In this document: piece by piece, positions 55,077 through 64,000 of the stretch | Position numbering within the stretch: position 1 is the stretch's first letter | How the letters are laid out: every line of letters begins with the position of its first letter | NCBI RefSeq assembly: GCF_905147045.1 | Contig: NC_065888.1 | Span: forward strand, 4,097,001-4,161,000 | Reading direction: 5' to 3' | DNA from: Nymphalis io | Lineage: Eukaryota; Arthropoda; Insecta; Lepidoptera; Nymphalidae | DNA: 64,000 nt | Translations under genes and position numbers: made by a program | Notes under the pieces: generated by a model | Databases searched by the model: none | Told to the model about the DNA's origin: nothing | What the model saw: the letters and a program-made list of their open reading frames with translations, nothing else

Positions 55077-57063
55077 TCTTACAAGATTATCAAAGTCATA
55101 TTAAAAATAACCTCCTAGTTATGGATAGTCAAAAACTACTACCGTTTTGAAGACATACATGCAAATAAACCGGCGTCTGACAAAAATGCATGGACTTAAT
55201 GATTGATGGATCTCGTGCAGGAACTTAATAAGTGTATATAATTTATACAATTTTTTTATTTAAGCACAAAAAGATAGAAACCAAATTTCTTATTGATAGA
55301 AACCAGATTCTGAATCAGCTAGCGCTTGACGATTCATAAGTACTTGTATAATTCTATTTGAATACAAAATATTTAGACCTGATTTAATTTTATCTGTAGC
55401 ACAAATATGCAAGTATTTTTAATTGTTTTCTAGGATACTATATCTTGCAATGAATGCTCTGAAATCTGATGACGAAATTAATACTGCAGAACAGTTAACA
55501 TCGATAAAATTGCCATGAAACAAATTCAACATATAAAAAATGCAATAAAACACGCATTTATCACTAAATACTTTTATTACAAATTAATCTCTTAAATGTC
55601 ATAAAACGTAATCGATTTATTATCCCAAATATTACTTAAACCAAAATATATAACCGCAAACGTTTTTAATTATCATTCATTATAATTGTAAGATTTCGGG
55701 TACGGGTAACTTGAATAATTATATTATTGCCTTTATAAATAAACTTTTTACATTTTTATAAATCTTTGTTGAATATTATTGGACAGACAAATTAAGCAGG
55801 AGATTGAATTTATATCATTTTTGTATTAGGAATCTAAATTAATTGAATGATTCAAAGGAATTATTGTATTTGTTTTCGTTATTAGGAATTCTTGTTCGTT
55901 TCATTTATATTTTATATAATTTTTTATTAAAGTAATTACATAATTATTTACTTTAAAAACCTTAAATAAATATAAATGAAAAATAGTTACTGTGCAAATC
56001 GTGTTACATGGAATGGTGACAAGAATGCTAGCAGCATTTCTTTTGAATTGCAAAAAGTATTTTATAGTTAGTATAAATTGTTATTTAATTAATCTGTTCT
56101 TAATTTAATTGACTTGAAAAATTAGTAACTTTGTTTTTGTAAATGTGAGTAAATAAGTTGAAATCATTTTTTTATAACACTTAAATGTTTAACATATTTG
56201 ATCTATGAACAGGAAAAACAATATTATAAATATTTAGTTATACAACTTTGTCATCAGGATTATCCTGTAAGAAATAAATAAATAAAAAATCGATCGAATT
56301 GACTGATCGTAGTTGAGTTCTAATTCAAAATATGTTTATTCAAGTGGGCTATTACAATATATTGAGACGTCATTTTATAAGAGGTAACAAAATAAAAAAC
56401 AAGTTTAAAATACTTTCAAGCTTGTATAAAATAGCTAGCTAGTAAATATGGGCAACTTAAGAAAGATAAATAGTAATATCTTGTGGTAAGTATTTCTACT
56501 AATATCAGTGTAAGAAGATCGCCTTTCAACACTATAAATTTAATTCAACCTATGAATAAATGACAAGAGCTTATAGAAATTTTTAAAATATTCATATTCA
56601 TTTTGTCGCTTAAATAAAGAATTGTTCTATTAATCATATAAGCTCGTTTAATATGTTAATTCGATTGTGTGCTTCAATCAAATAGAATAGACAAAGAATT
56701 AAGGAAAAGGAAATGAGATTATTTTAAATATCCGAGTATCGAGGAATATAAAAAAAAACCTATTCATATCAAAGATATATAAGGAAACAAAATAAAAACT
56801 AAAATTTTCAGGGTTTGTTACCTTAAATGGACAAAACTATTAAAAATATATTTATGGAAGTAGTTATTACCATACTAATGAACAATTATTTAATCTAGTC
56901 TGTTATTGACTTTAAAAATAAGACAATAAAATATTTTATTCAAGTAAGTTTTTATATTAACAGGAGATGAATGAAACTTAACTATGGCAATACGACCCAT
57001 CAATAGAACTATGCACAAATGCACTAATAAAGAGTCCATATCCATCCATTTGACCATTTTTTA
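55077..57063. other. AT-rich non-coding stretch
   Basis: About 2 kb with no recognised gene, RNA or repeat copy. Confidence 0.5.
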
Positions 57064-57264
57064 AATAGGGTAATATCGACCACTCTTTAAAATCACCAAT
57101 GCGCCACCAACCTTGGCAACTAAGATGTTATGTATCTGTAATTACACTGGCTCACTCATCCTTCAAGCCGTAACACAACAATACCAAGTACAACTGTTTT
57201 GCGGTAAAATATCTGATGAATGGGTGGTTACCCAGACGAGCTTGCACAAAGCTCTACCATCAAT
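57064..57264 (-). repeat. SINE family A, copy lacking its 3' part
   Basis: AATCACCAATGCGCCACCAA, CCTTGGCAACTAAGATGTTA, CACTGGCTCACTCATCCTTC, AAATATCTGATGAATGGGTG and GAGCTTGCACAAAGCTCTAC. The tail half next to the A-run is missing. Frames of 62-70 codons across it are by-products. Confidence 0.8.
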
Positions 57265-57926
57265 AAAATATACACACGTTAATGCTATAAAAATTAAGAT
57301 AAAACATTTAATACGTAGGCGTTGAACACTTTTTTGTTTTAGTTTTAACATAAACTAAAAATGCGGCGTCTAGACATTGCTCATTTTAGGGATTGTAATA
57401 AATGTCAGCATTAATCTACGTTTATAATTTAGTGTGCCAGAAGACGCTTTAAAAATATATAATATATCGGCCGTTCGCCTTTGGAGCAAATTACAAGATT
57501 TCATTAAAAAATCACCTTCAAGTATAGGCGACACGTTAAAAAAATTTTTTATCTTTACATATTAATTGATATCGCATGATCATATATATGTGTATGTTTA
57601 TTAATATGAGAAAATACATTTATTTTTATTTTAGGCACCACACTCTTTCCTGCATTTAAAGGCAATAGTGGAGCCTGCTGTCGTAATGGAGACCAAACGG
57701 TTGTTTGCTTAATAGTGGAGAGTATTCTGATGGTTTTGTATAAAGTAAGTAAGTAACAGTGGAACCTCTGCTAGTCATATAAACACATTTATCGATTCAT
57801 ACGCATATTTGAGGTTTCTTGTTATTTTGATAATTACCTATTTATTTACGAGTCTATGTTTCTGCTTCCTACTTCTTTATCAATTATATCTAGAAACATG
57901 TTATAAAATGTATGTTTGAGTGCATA
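57265..57926. other. AT-rich non-coding stretch
   Basis: Nothing secure. A few GC-richer phrases at 57640-57720 have no open frame of note. Confidence 0.45.
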
Positions 57927-58108
57927 CAGTAACAGTCTGTTAATGTCCCACTGCTGGGCTAAGGCCTCCTCTCCCTTTTGAGGAGAAGGTTTGGTAGAAT
58001 ACACATGTAGCATAATTTCAATGAAATTAGACACATGCAGGTTTCCTCACGATGTTTTCCTTCACCGTCAAGCACGAGATGAATTATAAACACAAATTAA
58101 ATGCATAA
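57927..58108 (-). repeat. SINE family B, copy with internal deletion and no head
   Basis: In reverse: AATTTGTGTTTATAATTCAT, CTCGTGCTTGACGGTGAAGG, GAGGAAACCTGCATGTGTCT, then a deletion of the CCCGCATTGGAGCAGCGTGG block, ending GCCCAGCAGTGGGACATTAA and a (CTGTTA)-type tail. Confidence 0.85.
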
Positions 58109-58118
58109 TAATAATTAA

Positions 58119-58393
58119 ATGCATGCAATCAGACTCATATGTGTTACAGAGCTCGAAGACTCTTTGAATCAACCTCTTCGAGGACTCTTTCAATTCAAGC
58201 TGTTTCGTCATCAAAACCTGACGAGGACGTCAGGGCGTCAGGAGAGGCTGTGTTACCAAATATTTTTGGACATCAGCACTGGCAGCATAGACATCGTAAC
58301 TGTCACGGTCTTCTTTTGTTTATTACTCTTTTTTACGTGCGAATTGTTATATTAGTGTGTTATCGATATGATATATATGATGTGTCTTGTTAA
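58119..58393 (+). other. GC-richer patch with two overlapping open frames, unknown
   Basis: Two plus frames overlap: one reads RARRLFESTSSRTLSIQAVS, then SSKPDEDVRASGEAVLPNIF, and the other continues IFLDISTGSIDIVTVTVF. The first resembles ordinary protein more than chance AT-rich frames do, and the shift between frames near 58265 could mean a decayed gene or exon. The family is not recognised. Confidence 0.25.
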
Positions 58394-58854
58394 AATGTCA
58401 TCAAATTAGTAATTTTGTAATTGATTATTTATTTTTAATTGATATTTTACTTCTGTCATAAATATAAATATATTTATTTATAAATAACAAGTTTAAAATA
58501 TATATACCTATATTTTAAGCTTTTTATTTGTTTTTGTTACAATAAATATTGCCTATATAGTAACCATAAGTCACAGTCACAAGTTCTAACTAAGTAATCA
58601 CATTATATTTCTTAAATTACTTTTACAACTTAAATCGTATGAATCACAGTACATGGAATTTAAAATATGTTATACAAAATATTTTTAGCTTAAAAATTTC
58701 ATACAATGTCGGATGAGTCATATAAACCTTGGACTTGATTACAATTGACGCTAGATATGCTCACGAAACGTTAATATCAAGAGCTTACAAATATTTTTGT
58801 TATTAATTATACAAACAGATATATAGAGAACTAAATTTGACAATACATTCATAC
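58394..58854. other. AT-rich non-coding stretch
   Basis: Nothing recognised. Confidence 0.5.
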
Positions 58855-59022
58855 ATTATAAATGCGAAAGAGAGTTTGTTTGTTTGTTACACTTTTATAT
58901 CTTAACTATTCCACTGATCATCATGAATTTAGCATACACGTTGTCAGGGATACAGATAAGGACATAGGATACCAAGCACCGTCATTCTCAAAAGCGGCCG
59001 AAGTCGCGGGCGGAAACTAATA
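58855..59022 (+). repeat. Dispersed repeat remnant, possibly Helitron-like 3' end
   Basis: Contains TTGTTTGTTTGTTACACTTT, CATACACGTTGTCAGGGATA, AAGGACATAGGATACC and ends AAGTCGCGGGCGGAAACTAA. This order is familiar from a common Lepidoptera repeat ending ...CGCGGGC..CTAGT. Here CTAA replaces CTAG. The class is from memory. Confidence 0.45.
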
Positions 59023-59129
59023 TATCATAATCACGTGAGGATCAAATTTTTTTATTGCATTTGTTACTGTCTTACTTCATATTTTTTTAAACGCACAGAA
59101 ATAAGGTACGTGGCAATCACATATTTATA

Positions 59130-59445
59130 ACGTATAATATATATAAACTTATATATATCCGAGTTATGTGAGATGACGCTTACCTTACCCACTAGAACCC
59201 CAGCGATGACCGACTTTGGCAATTATCGGAGAGCCACAGCCTCACCGAGACCGTTCTGATATAACGTACCCGCAGCTTCCCTGTGATCAGTTCGTGGCCC
59301 CACGGAATTCTCCTCAAGACTTGAGCGCCATTAGAGCTCCCAGTCGGCATCATTTTTACCGACATCTTCAACAATCATCGCCATATTTCAGTCAATTTAC
59401 ATATAACTTTAATGCACCATTTCCATTGGTGAAAATGATATGAAA
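59130..59445 (-). other. GC-richer block of unknown origin, probable repeat or pseudogene
   Basis: The minus frame 59192-59374 reads VLRRIPWGHELITGKLRVRY and IRTVSVRLWLSDNCQSRSSL before a stop. The wording and composition are unlike the host background. I suspect a retroelement or repeated coding scrap but cannot name it. Confidence 0.3.
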
Positions 59446-60849
59446 ATTTTAGTTTAGTGTGTTTTGTAAGACAGACTGACCAGGCGGGGTGACTTTATTT
59501 TATAATAAGTAACTTAAGTTAGATAAGTATACTATTGTAAATAACTGTTGTAAAATTTTATGTAAAAACCTTAAATTACACAAAGTACAATACAAACTCT
59601 GAATAATAATTACGTAACTATATGTCTTTATACAATAACAAATTTCAGCATTTGAAACTTGTTTTCAAGGTATGTTACACTTTTAAGACGTACTAAATCT
59701 CTTTTTAAGAGTTGTCTGCAGCTTTGCAAACTTGGAATTAAATTATTGAAAAAAAAATTAAAAAGAATATAATTAACTATTCTTGAATTAGTTATAATAT
59801 ATTATTTTGGATACATATATAGTTTCCTTTCAAGATCTTCTTCTTTCTTATGGTTTATGATTAGAAAACCCGTAAAACGCTAAATATCAAAAGAACAATG
59901 CTATATATTACTTCTGTATATCTAATTGCATTACATTTACAGAACTGATCATACCAGTGTAACACAGAAAAGGCGGTCTTATTGCTTAAAGTGATCTCGC
60001 CCAGACGCCTTTCGATGATAGAAGTTTCACAAGAAAAGGGTAGTTGAAAAAGTATAAATAAAATACGAATTTGTCTCATATTGGATAAACCTAGACAACT
60101 TATTAAAAATTCGGTCTGTATTGCCTGATAAAATTCGACAGACATTTTCAAAGTATTTGAAGTTGAGTAGTATTTATCTTTCTGGATATGAGAATATAAA
60201 AATAATAGTTCTGTATATAGATTATTAATATCTTTAGATAAGCGAATAAGAATAACTTCTACAGTATTTCTCGTCGGTTCTTCTTTGCGGAATTTATATA
60301 CAAAATCGAGAACTTCACGTTAAATTAAGTTGTTGAATGACAATTTAAAGTGTATTAACTTACTTCGATGAAATATAATTCTTAACATTATGATTTAATT
60401 ATAACGTTTTGTTTATTTTTTATAAAATTCTCTGACATCACTCAATTTATTCTTAAAGACAAATGGAAATATATTCTAAATTCAAAATTTGAATTATTAT
60501 AATTAAATTAATAATGAAAGCATTTTCAGACTAAAGAAATAGGAAACAGTTAGTTTACAGTATTATATTTATGCGTGTCAATAGATACCGTTAACCTACT
60601 ACCATTTCGAGACATTTATTAAGATGATAAGTGGTACCATTATATTATTAAGCACTTTCCAATATTCCAAAGGTTTGTGTTCTAAAGGTGAATCATCGAA
60701 CGTTATGATTCGAATTACTCCTCTGACTGACGCTGATGCGGACTTGTTGACAAAATTCAATACATCTCTTTCAATATTGTGCAATCTATTTTTTTATAAA
60801 GCAGATGTCAATAATTATAATTTTTTAATACGTTTACAGAAATTTATAC
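59446..60849. other. AT-rich non-coding stretch
   Basis: Frames of 61-96 codons here (59861-60151, 60599-60784) are not recognised and have no splice or promoter support. Confidence 0.45.
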
Positions 60850-61090
60850 ATCTGATGAATAACCGCAAAACAGCAGTACTTGGTATTGTTGTGCTCCGGT
60901 TTGAAGGGTAAGTGAGTCAGTGTAGTTACAAACACTAGGGACATAAGATCTTAGTTCCCAAGGTTGATGGCGCATTTGCGATGTAAGCAATGGTTAACAT
61001 TTCTTAAAATGCCAATGTCTATGGGCGTTGGTGACCACATACCATCAGGTGGCCCATATGCTCGTCCGCCTAACTATACTATAAATAATA
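60850..61090 (+). repeat. SINE family A, copy lacking its first 60 bases
   Basis: Starts CATCTGATGAATAACCGCAA, then TTGTGCTCCGGTTTGAAGGG, GATCTTAGTTCCCAAGGTTG, CCAATGTCTATGGGCGTTGG, CATATGCTCGTCCGCC and an A-rich end. The missing 5' end fits incomplete reverse transcription. Confidence 0.85.
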
Positions 61091-61684
61091 AAATAAAAAA
61101 TAAACAAAATCCTCATCACGCTCGTTTATGGCTGTACGTCGTTCGTGGCTTAGTTTTTCCCGAATCGTGAAATTGGGGACTTGTATATAAGAGGTCGTTG
61201 ACCCAATCACGGATTTATAAAGTAAATGAACTAATTTAGCTTACGGCGATATTTTTAAAAATAGAATACGTAAAGAGCGGACTCATAACATATTTAATGA
61301 AATGAAATTATTACAAATATTTTAAAACATAATTTGAAAATAAATAAGAAAAATATACGAAAGTGAAGATTAAAAATAGTCTTTAAAACTACTTAGACTA
61401 AATTAAAAAAAATACGGATTATAGTGCTTCACTCAAAGCTTAGAGGAAAAGTTAAACGAAAATTCGAAGTTTTTAAATCTCTATGGCAAACGGAGAATAT
61501 TAGTAAAGTGAAAATACGTTAAAAATATAATAGTCAATTTTAGACTGAAATATCAAGTTAAATTAGTCTAGTTATTCGAGTTGTTTTATTTTATTAATGT
61601 CTAACTTCCGCCCTCGGCTACGCCCGCGTGTGAAAGAAGGGGGACATGTTATATAATTCTATATAAGTAAGTACTTATATAGTA
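61091..61684. other. AT-rich stretch with a small repeat scar
   Basis: At 61605-61640 TTCCGCCCTCGGCTACGCCC is a GC-rich scrap that resembles repeat ends elsewhere in insects. No gene seen. Confidence 0.4.
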
Positions 61685-61696
61685 TTATAACATGTA
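61685..61696. repeat. Target-site duplication, left copy, of a family B SINE
   Basis: TTATAACATGTA, repeated exactly at 62038-62049, enclosing the SINE and its fold-back extension. Confidence 0.8.
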
Positions 61697-62000
61697 CAGT
61701 AACAGTAACAGCCTGTTAATGTCCCACTGCTGGGCTAAGGCCTCCTCTCCCTTTTGAGGAGAAGGTTGTGGAGCTTATTCCACCACGCTGCTCCAATGCG
61801 GGTTGGTAGAATACACATGTGGCAGAATTTCAATGAAATTAGACACATGCAGGTTTCCTCACGATGTTTTCCTTCACCATTAAGCACGAGATGAATTATA
61901 ATCACAAATTAAGCACATGAAATACAGTGGTGCTTGTCAGGGTTTGAACCCACGATCATCGGATAAGATTCACGCGTTCTAACCACTGAGCCATCTCGGC
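61697..62000 (-). repeat. SINE family B, full-length well-preserved copy
   Basis: In reverse: head GCCGAGATGGCTCAGTGGTT, B box GGGTTCAAACCC, AGGAAAACATCGTGAGGAAA, GCAGCGTGGTGGAATAAGCT, GCCCAGCAGTGGGACATTAA and a (CTGTTA)n tail. Both Pol III boxes are present. It is one of the two best copies and, with its exact target duplication, probably young. Confidence 0.92.
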
Positions 62001-62040
62001 TTTATAACATATAAAGCCGAGACGGCTCATCTCGGCTTTA
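61995..62040. repeat. Compound fold-back at the SINE 5' end
   Basis: CTCGGCTTTA (61995-62004) pairs with TAAAGCCGAG (62012-62021); GCCGAGA then pairs with TCTCGGC about seven bases later. CATCTCGGCTTTATAACAT occurs at 61992-62010 and 62028-62046. The fold-back is inside the target-site duplication. Confidence 0.85.
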
Positions 62041-62049
62041 TAACATGTA
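62038..62049. repeat. Target-site duplication, right copy, of a family B SINE
   Basis: TTATAACATGTA, identical to 61685-61696. Confidence 0.8.
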
Positions 62050-62845
62050 TATATATAGAATTATACAATAAGAGTAATAGGTAATATACTCTCTGTAAGG
62101 GTATAAGATATCTCTATTTCAAATTTAATCTAAATCCGTTATGTGGTTTTTGCGTAAAAGCGGAAAAAATTGTCATAATTTATTTGACATTTGAAAGAAG
62201 AAGACATTATTGTTACAAACTAATCACCTCTTAAACAACATTCATAGGTACAGGCGATATACATAGCTGATGGCTGATCAAGAAAAAAGGAGATCAAATA
62301 CTTTACTAACCCTAAAACTAACCCTCTACATATTTTTCCTTAGTTAGTAATGTCAGAACTTAAGCCTTAAATAAGTTGTTAACCAGATTTGAATACGAAA
62401 TTCTATATATAAAGAAAGCCATTCACACCACGTCTCTAAGATTGAAAAACGTAGATATAACCAACATCAAACCTACTCATGTTCTATAAGAACAGCCATT
62501 CACAATACGTTATTTCTGCTTTAAATTATCTTATGAAGGATTTTAATGTAGCTATACTTTTATAGTCTTTTACCGATACATTGACATTAACCGACTTAAA
62601 AAGACCTCAGAAAATGTTTACGACACTTATCCATATCGGTATTTAGGTGATCAGTGTTAAAAATTCTTGGTATCCTTTATCATACGTAGGTGTTCGAACG
62701 CATGGGTTCCGTACGTGTTATTTCACACTAATAAAAATGTCACGAGAAATGTCATTGACCCTTAAAAAAAATAAACCCTACTATTAATAATACATTCGCC
62801 TTTGTACAGCTTAATTAACTTATTTTTTTAGGCAGTCGAGTAAAG
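62050..62845. other. AT-rich non-coding stretch
   Basis: Nothing recognised. Confidence 0.5.
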
Positions 62846-62912
62846 GGTCTTTGCCCATACATATTGGTACTAAAGTACAAACCACTACTGAGCTGTCAGT
62901 GCGCAACCAACA
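62846..62912 (-). repeat. Possible SINE family A scrap
   Basis: GCCCATACATATTGGTACT and GTCAGTGCGCAACCAAC loosely follow CCCATAGACATTGGCATTG...CAATGCGCCACCAACC. Weak. Confidence 0.3.
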
Positions 62913-63276
62913 GCTGCACTCGTTTACTCAACATATATAAAAGCATACATATACAGAGTATTGGTGTTTGAAGATAAAATGATTGTCGAATACGTGGTAC
63001 TCACAGTTAAAAATAATATTTTAATATTTAATTTGTATTTAATAAAGAGTTTAACGTATGTTGCGTTTATTTTCTATGAACGCGTTATTGACAATCGTTT
63101 ATCATGAAAGTCGGTTATCGGAGATACTCTTAGATCTCTCTTTAAAAAAACAGATGAAAAATTACATTAAATCTATAATTTTAATCTTACAATGAACATT
63201 TTTTACTTTAAATGGCTGTTATATCTGTTAAATGAATAATTAATCGAGTAACTGATATCGTCCAATGAATGAGACA

Positions 63277-63315
63277 TATATAAACCATCAAGTATCAATA
63301 AGTTTTCATGTCAGT
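63277..63315 (+). promoter_or_regulatory. Candidate TATA/initiator core promoter
   Basis: TATATAAA at 63277-63284 is followed by TTCATG (A at 63308, 31 bases downstream) and TCAGT (63311-63315), both initiator-like. The downstream 63320-63540 region is GC-richer, with the open stretch GSCETGWYKHQETKKPLPGE before a stop. TATA motifs are frequent in AT-rich DNA, so this is tentative. Confidence 0.22.
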
Positions 63316-64000
63316 GTTATAATTCTTGGCGGCAAAGGAAATTTTTGATAGGATCATGTGAAACTGGATGGTATAAGCATCAAGAGACGAAGAAGCCTTT
63401 GCCTGGCGAAGCGAACAAACGCGGACTGTTCTTTTAAATAAGTCGTCTAGACTAGGCTCTTATAATGCTTAGTCGCGACATGCGTATACGACGCATGCGT
63501 AAGACTTGCGGTTGCCGACGTTCACTATTACCGAATAAAAAAACAATTGACGGAACCCAAGTAATAAAGATCTCACTTAAGTCCTCGAGTGCATATTTTG
63601 TTCATAAAATCATGAAATAATATTTTGATTGGTTTAAGGCGATTTAATATCAATAAGTGGTCATTGAGAAGGTTTTAACGTGATCTTTGTTTATAAATCT
63701 GCTTATTCGTTGCCGTTCAACCCCTTATTCGTATAAACGTATTACTATTTCATTACTCAGTGGGATGACTAACAATATTTATGTGCATAGTCAAATTATC
63801 TTTGAATTTATACAAAGCGATTATAAAATTTAAATGCAACCAAATAATTACGATATTCTAATTTTATAACTACGTCATATTGTTATGTTTAGTAAATAAC
63901 GTTAGCATTTATATTAAAAATTAAATAATTCTCCCGGCTTTGCATGGGTAGATAAGAAAAAATATGTATTTATTTGTATGTAGGTTGGGTAGGAATTGCG
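63316..64000. other. Unassigned end of window
   Basis: A CpG-richer patch at 63470-63520 includes CATGCGT/ACGCATG inverted arms. At 63930-63955 CTCCCGGCTTTGCATGGGTA resembles the start of a dispersed insect repeat that would continue past the window. Confidence 0.3.

Overview
The window reads as eukaryotic, AT-rich, mostly non-coding nuclear DNA, most likely from a moth or butterfly (Lepidoptera). The reasons are the roughly two-thirds-AT background, the absence of densely packed genes, RTE-, Jockey/CR1- and mariner-type elements, and many copies of tRNA-derived and other SINEs whose heads and tails resemble SINEs I associate with butterfly genomes. The species call is from memory of the repeat types; no search was run.

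No host gene is certain. The only long reading frames belong to transposable elements: a Jockey/CR1-type LINE on the minus strand (about 24434-28076, ORF broken by one frameshift) and an apparently intact RTE-type LINE on the plus strand (32965-36000, one 987-codon ORF, flanked by a perfect 10-11 bp target-site duplication). Shorter LINE remnants lie at 7735-8200, 37043-37215, 38131-38530 and 53191-53332. A mariner transposase remnant sits between about 160-bp inverted arms at 23491-24203.

The rest is a SINE landscape. Family A (about 290 bp, A-rich 3' tail) has about 19 copies or fragments. Family B (about 310 bp, tRNA-like head with a B box) has about 18. Family C (tRNA-like head, TTA-rich tail) has two. 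Family A shares its 3' tail style with the Jockey/CR1-type LINE, and family B shares its 3' end with the RTE LINE. The window therefore appears to hold two LINE/SINE partnerships, with LINE enzymes probably mobilising short parasites that carry matching tails.

Weak host-gene signals are a candidate terminal coding exon on the minus strand at 42734-42848 (acceptor, coding-like composition, stop, AATAAA), a candidate internal exon at 15176-15386, a possible small secreted peptide at 43739-43855, and CpG-rich or TATA-containing stretches near 45500-45620 and 63277-63500. These are hypotheses.

Layout: 1-7700 AT-rich with decayed SINEs; 7.7-8.2 kb LINE remnant; 8.2-13.2 kb mostly unassigned; 13.2-20 kb SINE cluster and hairpins; 20-23 kb unassigned; 23.1-28.1 kb mariner and the LINE; 28-33 kb unassigned with a SINE; 33-36 kb intact RTE; 36.5-50 kb SINEs and LINE remnants with the candidate exon; 50-64 kb SINEs, including one with a fold-back 5' end.
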